Notes under the pieces: model-generated
Database searches by the model: none
What the model was told of the DNA's origin: nothing
The model's input: only the letters and a program-made list of their open reading frames with translations
Assembly: GCA_046760705.1 (NCBI GenBank)
Contig: JBHIER010000013.1
Span: 1-17,780, forward strand
Reading direction: 5' to 3'
DNA: 17,780 bases
DNA from: JBHIER01 sp046760705 [NCBI: bacterium]
GTDB taxonomy: Bacteria > JBHIER01 > G020348925
Shown here: piece after piece, positions 13,208-17,780 of the stretch
Layout of the letters: each line of letters starts with the position of its first letter
How positions within the stretch are numbered: position 1 is the first letter of the stretch
Program-made: the position numbers and the translations under genes

Positions 13208-13897
13208 ATGAAGGCTATTCTCCTGTTTGTAGCCGCATTCTTGTTGACAGTCCGGGGGGTCTGTTCCGCAGACCAATTCGAGGTGGCCGAAACATACTTG
13301 AAGCAGAGGGATTTTGACCGGGCGGCCGAAGAGTTCTTAGCCTTTGCCGGAGTCCAGCCCGATCATGAGGACGCACCGGCTGAGTCCTGTCTCGAACAAG
13401 AGGATTCGCTCCAGGCGGCGACCTACTACGAAAAGGCGGTGCATATCGGCGAAGAGAATTTCCTACCGGTCTCCAGCGCCAGCGACGCCCAGTTTGCAGC
13501 CCTCCAAAGGTGCGGCGAACTCTATGCCAGCCTCCGCCAGTGCGACAGAGCTGAGCCGTATTACGCAAAGCTTTTGGACAGAGACATCGATGATCGGCGG
13601 CAGATGCCCGAAGTATATTCCGAACTTGCCACCTGCTACGAAGCCGAGGGCAAGGGCGCCGAGGCGGCCGAAACATATCTCGATCTGATCCGTACGTATC
13701 CCACCTCCCCGCAGGCCCGAGCACTGTGCCAGACCAAGGAAGAGATCGACCCATACGCCACTTTCAACTGGGAGCCGTACGAATACTTCGTCGAAGGGTA
13801 TACGATCCTCCGCACTTGGCCAGCCCGGGCGGCGGAACACATGATCAATCTGGAGAGTACGCTGCCTTCTTCCAGACAGACGAGTGGAGAGTTATAA
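13208..13897 (+). CDS. Secreted TPR-repeat protein, N-terminal part (frameshifted)
   Basis: ATG 13208 follows a good SD (AAGGAGAAGG). Signal peptide MKAILLFVAAFLLTVRGVCSA, then about four TPR-like helix pairs: FEVAETYLKQRDFDRAAEEF (residues 23-42), AATYYEKAV near 75, LYASLRQCDRAEPYYAKLL near 105-125 and ELATCYEAEGKGAEAAETYL near 142-161. TPRs mediate protein-protein contacts. The frame is authentic to about 13795 (NWEPYEYFVEG); the last 33 or so residues are out of frame. Adding one G to the GGG at about 13796-13798 continues it as VYDPPHLASPGGGTHDQSG into the frame ending at 14241. Confidence 0.72.
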   Translation: MKAILLFVAAFLLTVRGVCSADQFEVAETYLKQRDFDRAAEEFLAFAGVQPDHEDAPAESCLEQEDSLQAATYYEKAVHIGEENFLPVSSASDAQFAALQRCGELYASLRQCDRAEPYYAKLLDRDIDDRRQMPEVYSELATCYEAEGKGAEAAETYLDLIRTYPTSPQARALCQTKEEIDPYATFNWEPYEYFVEGYTILRTWPARAAEHMINLESTLPSSRQTSGEL

Positions 13898-14241
13898 ACC
13901 TGACCCCCCATCTCGGCGTGTACATCCAGCTCCTGTTTGTGGACCGCCCTCTCAGCCCCACGGACCTGGCTTACATCCGGGTCTTTGTCAAGACAGATCA
14001 AGAGCTGGCGACGAACTTGGAGCTGGATAGCGACGATCCGTGGACAGTCTGGCTCAACGGGACATGTCTTGGTGAGTTCTCTGGCAGTCCGGAGACCGCA
14101 CCGCTCGATCTGGCCAGCGGGTGGAACGAGGTTGTGGTCAAACTGACCCAAACACAGGGCGCGATGACGGCCACCCTCCGTTTTGTCGATGATGAGAAAG
14201 AGATCGAGAAGGATCTAATATTCACTGCCCTAAAGGAGTGA
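13726..14241 (+). CDS. C-terminal jelly-roll-like domain of the TPR protein (after frameshift)
   Basis: The true coding part begins near 13799. It reads GEYAAFFQTDEWRVI, IQLLFVDRPLS, IRVFVKTDQELATNLELDSD, WTVWLNGTCLGEF and GWNEVVVKLTQTQG. This matches the beta-sandwich often found behind TPRs in secreted proteins of candidate phyla, with the pattern (S)DDxxxVWLNG ... GWNxxxxKxxQ, related to carbohydrate-binding or PA14-like domains. It has no start signal of its own. The stop TGA (14239-14241) overlaps the GTG of the next reading frame. Confidence 0.68.
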   Translation: MPDQGRDRPIRHFQLGAVRILRRRVYDPPHLASPGGGTHDQSGEYAAFFQTDEWRVINLTPHLGVYIQLLFVDRPLSPTDLAYIRVFVKTDQELATNLELDSDDPWTVWLNGTCLGEFSGSPETAPLDLASGWNEVVVKLTQTQGAMTATLRFVDDEKEIEKDLIFTALKE

Positions 14242-14445
14242 ACCCTTTACGCATTTATCAGAACCGGGCTGCTGACCTTGGGGATGGTTGGTGCTGGGGT
14301 ATTGATGAGGCCGGCCGTCGATGCTTACGGCGCTTCGCTCTTCAAAAAAGAGGTTCGTGACGTGCCCTTCATCATCCAGGCCTCGAAGCAGCGGGTAGGG
14401 GAGATGAGGTTGAATCTTCTCAACATCGAGAGGGCCGATGTTTAA
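14238..14445 (+). pseudogene. Short fragment with a Tat-like N-terminus (unrecognised)
   Basis: GTG 14238 overlaps the previous stop (GTGA) and is preceded by AAAGGA, so this is a coupled third position in the operon. The frame needs one base removed at ATTT (14253-14256) to read on as MNPLRIIRTGLLTLGMVGAG, then VLMRPAVDAYGASLFKKEVRDVPF, ending at TAA 14443. The hydrophobic stretch after basic residues resembles a Tat-type or ordinary signal sequence. At about 67 residues it is probably the front of a longer protein, cut off near the MITE that begins 32 bases later. Confidence 0.4.
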
Positions 14446-14476
14446 AATACCTAACGCGGCAAGCCGCAACCTGGAG

Positions 14477-14578
14477 TCTGTCATTGCCGCCCCGGACTCG
14501 ATCCGGGGGAAGCAATCTCTTCGTTTAAGGGGAAAAATCATGGGATTGCTTCGGCAAAAAACGGTTCGCAATGACAGA
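14477..14578. mobile_element. 102-bp palindromic MITE / REP-like element
   Basis: Perfect 11-bp terminal inverted repeats TCTGTCATTGC (14477-14487) and GCAATGACAGA (14568-14578). Inside are two nested hairpins: CCCCGGA/TCCGGGG (14490-14508) and GAAGCAATC/GATTGCTTC (14509-14552). This GTCATTGC...GCAATGAC arrangement is a widespread class of intergenic element in environmental bacteria (general knowledge). It is non-autonomous; no transposase for it is visible in the window. It separates the Tat-like fragment from the DUF6599-like gene. Confidence 0.85.
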
Positions 14579-14590
14579 ATCAAAAATGTT

Positions 14591-15478
14591 TTGCCAAAAA
14601 GACAAAGACTTGATTGCCAATACTATATAGTAGTGCTGGTAATTTTGGCCACAGGTCCGGTTCCGGCAAAAACCTTGCCCGAGCAAATGGCCGGCTGGAC
14701 CCTGACCGAGACCAAAATCTACCCCGGGCAGTCCCTCTACGACTACATCGACGGCGGTGCCGAGGTGTACTTCGAGTACGGATTTTCAACCGTTGAGCTC
14801 GGCTACTACCGAAAGGGCGAGCGAGAGATCCTGGTGGAAGTGTACAGGATGTCCAGCCCGCAGGCGGCCGCAGGCGTCTACTCCTTCTTCAGAAATTACG
14901 CAGCCTCATCCCTTCCTAAGCCGTACACAGGGAAGCTCTACGAATTCTATCTGGAATGTCTGAACGGAAGCGAGTACATCAAACTGGTCAACTACGACTC
15001 CCTCAGCGCAGGTGAGCAATTTGCTCTGTTGAGGAATCTCGTGCCAAAGCCTGCCCCAGCTCCGAAGCTCGATCTCTTCGACCTGCTTCCCGAAGAGCGG
15101 CTCCCGGACAGCGAGGTCCATTTCAACGGGCCCATTGCCTTGAAAAATTTTTGCCCCCTGGGCCGGCAGAACCACTTCGGGGTGGGAGAGAGAGCCAGGG
15201 CGTCCGGGTGTCTGATCGAGATCGATGGGGAGCAGTACAGATGGGTCACCCTGTCAGGGGACTCAGCCCAACTGGCCCAGGATAGAGAGCGTTTTCTCAC
15301 CTTTCAGGGCAAAAATGATTATGCGGTTAGGCGCCAGCCAGGGTACGATCTTTTGGAAGACCAGCTCTCCGGCAAGCGCGCGGTGATGATCAACAGGGGT
15401 GACCGCATCCACTTTGTCTTTGGAATTGGCAAAGAGGCCAAGATGAAGGTTTTCGATTTCATCCGAACCATTGAATGA
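14591..15478 (+). CDS. DUF6599-family secreted protein
   Basis: About 295 residues from the TTG at 14591. It has a basic start (LPKRQR), a hydrophobic signal segment (YYIVVLVILATGPVPA) and a mature part that begins KTLPEQMAGWTLTE. The family pattern is clear: QSLYDYIDGGAEVYFEYGF (about residues 53-71), EILVEVYRMSSPQAAAGVYSF, and a C-terminal half ending KVFDFIRTIE. The function is unknown; such proteins often sit beside TPR and Fe-S (DUF362) genes, which fits the neighbours here (inference). The start is uncertain: no SD is visible, and ATGs at 14438 and 14540 are in frame but lie before or inside the MITE, which may have displaced the native start. Confidence 0.72.
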   Translation: MPKRQRLDCQYYIVVLVILATGPVPAKTLPEQMAGWTLTETKIYPGQSLYDYIDGGAEVYFEYGFSTVELGYYRKGEREILVEVYRMSSPQAAAGVYSFFRNYAASSLPKPYTGKLYEFYLECLNGSEYIKLVNYDSLSAGEQFALLRNLVPKPAPAPKLDLFDLLPEERLPDSEVHFNGPIALKNFCPLGRQNHFGVGERARASGCLIEIDGEQYRWVTLSGDSAQLAQDRERFLTFQGKNDYAVRRQPGYDLLEDQLSGKRAVMINRGDRIHFVFGIGKEAKMKVFDFIRTIE

Positions 15479-15553
15479 TTCCACCCTCACGAAAATCTCA
15501 TCCCAAATTATGCACAAAGCACATAGTGTGACCCCTTATGGGCGTGACTGCTG

Positions 15554-15741
15554 GCTCGGTGTTGTCATAAACATGGCAATTCCCATTCCGCTCAGCGGTT
15601 CTGCCTCTGGATTGGTGTTCATGCTCCCCCCCACCGATATGGGGCCAGAGTAGAGCAGAGGGCCTCTTCTCCCCACCGGTTCTGTCGGATCAGATTCTCT
15701 GTGCACATCATGCCTATTACTTCTTACGCACAATCTGGGAT
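15554..15741. repeat. Dispersed ~200 bp repeat, copy 2
   Basis: Second copy of the element at 11589-11793, same orientation and about 17 bp shorter. The outer blocks are conserved, but the central part differs (C-run and CACCGATATGGGG here, MITE-like sequence in the other). Read on the minus strand both copies give a similar short peptide around PLSGMxI, but neither has a start signal or a stable frame. Confidence 0.75.
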
Positions 15742-15774
15742 TAAGTCTTTTCCAAACGTCCTCATTTTTCAGAG

Positions 15775-15793
15775 ATTGTCAAAATTTGACAAT
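15775..15793. promoter_or_regulatory. Perfect 9+1+9 inverted repeat, possible operator
   Basis: ATTGTCAAA-A-TTTGACAAT. The right arm contains TTGACA, but no -10 at a proper distance follows. It could be a protein-binding palindrome; no adjacent gene explains it. Confidence 0.4.
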
Positions 15794-15910
15794 AGGAATT
15801 GCAATAAATTACCGCGGGGAGAATATGCTGGGCAGAAGAGGACGCAGACCGAGCGTCCCGTGTAGCCAAGATATATCAAAGAAAGGGAAGAATTAAAGAA
15901 ACAGAAATGA

Positions 15911-15936
15911 GAAATCACTATTTTTTAACTGATTTC
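15911..15936 (-). terminator. Possible weak terminator downstream of tRNA-Val
   Basis: Stem GAAATCA/TGATTTC with an A/T-rich loop. On the minus strand the next bases are T-rich but not a clean T-run. It lies about 14 bases past the tRNA 3' end. Confidence 0.35.
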
Positions 15937-15949
15937 CCTTATACTTACG

Positions 15950-16027
15950 TGGTGGGCGATAGTGGATTCGAACCACTGACCTCCTGCTTGTAAGGCAGGC
16001 ACTCTCAACCACCTGAGCTAATCGCCC
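15950..16027 (-). tRNA. tRNA-Val (anticodon UAC)
   Basis: Complete cloverleaf: acceptor GGGCGAT/ATCGCCC, D-arm GCTCAGGTGGTTGAGAGT, anticodon stem CCTGC/GCAGG around the loop CTTACAA (anticodon TAC), T-arm AGTGG-TTCGAAT-CCACT, discriminator A and an encoded CCA. It reads valine codons GUA/GUG and probably others by wobble. The 5' end abuts a degenerate copy of itself (16028-16098). Both lie downstream of the small membrane protein gene with no terminator between, so they may share its transcript. Confidence 0.95.
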
Positions 16028-16098
16028 GATGAGTCCGCCAACCCCTGACCCTCCCGGCCTCTGATCGGGACACTCTCAACCCCCTGAGCTCATCGCCC
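16028..16098 (-). pseudogene. Degenerate tRNA-Val pseudogene, tandem duplicate
   Basis: The 5' half (16060-16098) repeats the tRNA-Val start almost exactly: GGGCGAT, GAGCTCAGGGGGTTGAGAGTG. The 3' half is diverged: the anticodon arm becomes TCCCG...CGGGA with a nine-base loop, and the T-arm has lost GTTCGA. A usable cloverleaf is not possible. Confidence 0.75.
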
Positions 16099-16105
16099 TG
16101 AGGCC

Positions 16106-16372
16106 TCAAAGATCCCCCTTCTCTCCATTCCTGTTCTTGCCCTTCAACATGATGGCAATGGGGATGATGACACAATATCCCAGGACCAGCAGGATCGGGG
16201 CCACTGTCAGAGACCAAGGATTATCTGCTGGAGGCCTACTCAAGGCGATGTATCCGAGGCCAATAACCGCAAGACCAACAAGAAATAGGAGATAATTCTC
16301 CTTTGTAAAAGGTAGGGTTTTGCCTTTTACAATCTTAGCTCTTCCTCGACTCGTCTGTCTTCTGTTTGCCAT
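16106..16372 (-). CDS. Small two-helix membrane protein (DUF3098-like)
   Basis: An 88-residue protein starting at ATG 16372 (MANRRQTSRGRAKIVKGKTL). It has a basic N-terminus, then PFTKENYLLFLVGLAVIGLGYIAL (helix 1), a short loop with PWSLTVAPIL, and VLGYCVIIPIAIML (helix 2), ending with a charged tail. The layout (short basic head, FxxxNYxxFxxG, APILLVxGYCxIIPIAI) matches small uncharacterised DUF3098-type inner-membrane proteins common in FCB bacteria; the assignment is by recall. Function unknown. The frame extends to 16402, but the promoter and a GGAG upstream favour 16372. Confidence 0.7.
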   Translation of the reverse strand: MANRRQTSRGRAKIVKGKTLPFTKENYLLFLVGLAVIGLGYIALSRPPADNPWSLTVAPILLVLGYCVIIPIAIMLKGKNRNGEKGDL

Positions 16373-16433
16373 AACAATGCTCCAAAGAACCAGGTTTATC
16401 AAAGTTTATCAAGCCGGCCCAAAAGCGGACCTA

Positions 16434-16462
16434 AAGATAATGTCCAACTTCACATCTGTCAA
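16434..16462 (-). promoter_or_regulatory. Sigma70-like promoter for the small membrane protein and tRNA-Val
   Basis: Minus strand TTGACA (16462-16457), 17-base spacer, TATCTT (16439-16434), giving a leader of about 55 bases. The -35 is part of an 8-bp inverted repeat GTCAAGAC (16458-16465) / GTCTTGAC (16489-16496). The leader has a direct repeat of TTGATAAAC. Confidence 0.65.
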
Positions 16463-16591
16463 GACCCAAGTTTGACAGTCTTTAAGTGGTCTTGACGGAC
16501 TCGGCTTGAAAGGACAAGGATTTAGGCCGCGAAACTGCCGGAAAGCCTGGGGTAAAAATATTTATGTCTTCAAATCTTTCTCTTGACAAAT

Positions 16592-16797
16592 ATGGCATTG
16601 CTGAACATCGGCAACGTGAACAATTGGCCCCCGGAAAGGCTCAGTGAATTTTATCGCCTGGAGATCGGTCCTCCTGCAGACAATATTGACCCTGAAGATG
16701 CTTATGCCTTCGGAGGCCCTTATGCTCTGGATAGCCCCCTTTTTATGAGCCGATCATAGAGGGCCGCATCCTCTACGTCGTAACGACGCCCTGGTGA
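16592..16797 (+). pseudogene. Unrecognised small gene, frameshifted, possibly cut by IS110 remnant
   Basis: ATG 16592 opens MALLNIGNVNNWPPERLSEF, continuing through YRLEIGPPADNIDPEDAYAF and ending LDSPLFMSRS at TAG 16759. One T added to the TTTTT at 16740-16744 turns this into LDSPLFYEPIIEGRILYVVTTPW, ending at TGA 16795, which reads as a more natural protein. No domain recognised. No SD is visible; TTGACA at 16582 is too close to serve as a -35 for this start. The plausible frame ends exactly where the IS110 remnant begins, so the gene may be a truncated 5' end. Confidence 0.4.
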
Positions 16798-17005
16798 TAG
16801 CTCTTTTTCAGCAGCCTATGGGCCGCCTTGGTGATGGGCAGCCCTTGAGGTCTTTGCCTGAACTCTGCTTCTTCTTGGGCACGAGCCCGCAGTAACACTG
16901 ATAGGACTTGACGTTCGAGAATCGGAGGAGATTGCCCACTGGGCCCAGGATGTTAGGGGCCCGAACCGGTATTTTCCTATGCAGCGCCCTTCTATTGTGC
17001 TTCAT
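16781..17005 (-). mobile_element. IS110-family transposase remnant (C-terminal part)
   Basis: The minus-strand frame from 17005 reads NILGPVGNLLRFSNVKSYQC, then YCGLVPKKKQSSGKDLKG. This is the Transposase_20 region of IS110-type DEDD/serine transposases (RFxxxKxxxxYCGLVPxxxQSGGKxxxG). After DLKG the frame is lost; adding one G to GGG gives LPITKAAHRLLKK, the normal continuation, which then ends at once. About 60-70 residues of an approximately 300-400 residue protein remain, so it is inactive. No ends or target duplication can be defined. Confidence 0.7.
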
Positions 17006-17173
17006 CCGGGGCTGTCCAAAACAACGGATACCGCCAATTTTCTAAAGCGGGGCTCTTCGCAGAGAGAGATTGAGATCACAGAATCTTCATCGAAGCAGTC
17101 TCTCCCCGATGTGGCGAGGATACCTCCATCATCTAATGGAGGTCGCGTCCTCAATCTCATGCGAGGAGAGTAT

Positions 17174-17751
17174 ATGAAAACTCGACAGATCATACAAGCT
17201 CTGTGAGCCGAGCATAGGCTTGAATCTGGAAAATTTTGAGTTATCCGCAAAAGTGGGAATAGGATTATTGGTACTGACTGGCAGGCCACCAATCAGACCG
17301 TCATCAAAGTTGGGTTTTATGCCGGTCGTGATATCGGTGCTGCGGTGCACGGAAAGGTGCAGAAAGTTACCTGCTACCTGGGTGCATTCAATGGCACCGG
17401 CTGTCACAAAGAGCCCGAGGATGCCAAATGGTTTCGAAATACTGCAGTTTCATTGATGCCGCCAATAAGGGGACGGGTGCCAACTTTCAGGATTTTGAGG
17501 CTAATGTGGAGTACGGTGGTAATGGGTCTTGTGATTGCCTCTGATCTGAATCCTGGTAAGCTGATTCAGGTCAAGGCTCGGACACACTGGTCAACCTGGT
17601 GCAGGTGTTGGCAGAAAATTACGTGCGGGAGGGTATAAAGGTTTTAGAGGTGTCTACGAGCGGTGGCCCCGCTTACGCACCGACGGACATAGAGAATGTC
17701 GAGCCCGGAAGGACAGAAGATTTTATCGGTATCGTATCTCACAGATACTGA
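17174..17751 (+). pseudogene. Unrecognised protein gene broken by several frameshifts
   Basis: A good SD (AGGAGAG) precedes ATG 17174 (MKTRQIIQA), but protein-like sequence then hops between frames: NLENFELSAKVGIG (frame of 17220), GTDWQATNQTVIKVGFYAGR to PEDAKWFRNTAVS (frame of 17345), SFIDAANKGTGANFQDFEAN, VIASDLNPGK, and finally SGQGSDTLVNLVQVLAENYV to TEDFIGIVSHRY, ending at TGA 17749. Stitched together it would be about 190 residues. The segments look like one coherent protein, but I recognise no family. At least four indels in 600 bases mean decay or poor consensus near the contig end. Confidence 0.5.
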
Positions 17752-17780
17752 TCCTGCATTGGTGGGCTTTTGTCCAGCAG

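Larger units (their letters stand above)
15479..15949. other. Intergenic region with repeat copy 2 and an inverted repeat, no gene
   Basis: Holds the dispersed repeat (15554-15741), a 19-bp inverted repeat (15775-15793) and A/G-rich DNA up to the tRNA terminator-like hairpin. A 65-codon frame on the minus strand lies wholly inside the repeat and is not a gene. Confidence 0.6.

Noticed and set aside
16005-16217. 70-codon minus-strand frame overlapping the tRNA gene
   Set aside because: It overlaps the tRNA, the pseudo-tRNA and the end of the small membrane gene in another frame, so it is a chance frame.

Overview
The window looks like about 18 kb of chromosome from an uncultivated, deeply branching bacterium, most likely of the FCB superphylum (Zixibacteria / KSB1 / WOR-3-like candidate phyla). 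Two secreted multidomain proteins end in the PNPFNP...IYNxLGQEVRTLV...GxYFYRL type of type IX secretion (FlgD-like) sorting domain, and they also carry dockerin and cohesin-like modules. These genomes typically combine those features. The phylum assignment is inference. Sigma70-like promoters (TTGACA, 16-17 bp, TATAAT-like) recur through the window.

Layout. 1-3507 (+): one large secreted protein, 5'-truncated by the window edge and split by an in-frame TGA and a +1 frameshift (amidotransferase-like fold, Ig-like domain, internally deleted PHP/DUF3604 domain, seven-blade FG-GAP propeller, dockerin pair, T9SS tail). 3634-3937 (-): two tiny membrane proteins behind an apparently leaderless promoter. 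3998-4340: a chain of hairpins and repeat remnants. 4349-4852 (+): truncated secreted propeller protein. 5110-7580 (-): secreted protein with three cohesin-like modules, a dockerin and a T9SS tail, frameshifted just before the tail. 7817-9112 (+): intact RlmD/RumA-type rRNA uracil methyltransferase, apparently leaderless. 9198-11393 (-): ABC exporter operon (ATPase, permease, frameshifted second permease). 11589-11793 and 15554-15741: two copies of a dispersed ~200 bp repeat. 12115-12528 (-): HPF/RaiA-type ribosome hibernation factor with an acidic tail and a good terminator. 13208-15478 (+): TPR/jelly-roll secreted protein, a Tat-like fragment, a 102-bp palindromic MITE and a DUF6599-like protein. 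15950-16372 (-): small membrane protein, tRNA-Val pseudogene and tRNA-Val(UAC). 16592-17780: decayed DNA with an unrecognised small gene, an IS110 transposase remnant and a badly frameshifted unknown gene.

I did not find a convincing defence system, CRISPR array, prophage or biosynthetic cluster. The most interesting signals are: degenerate heptanucleotide repeats at the same loop of two separate T9SS sorting domains and again at a stop codon; the dispersed repeat pair and the MITE; the leaderless promoters; the tandem tRNA-Val/pseudo-tRNA; and single-base indels in short homopolymers that break most of the non-housekeeping genes. The last could be real decay or consensus error, and this must be settled before the pseudogenes are interpreted.
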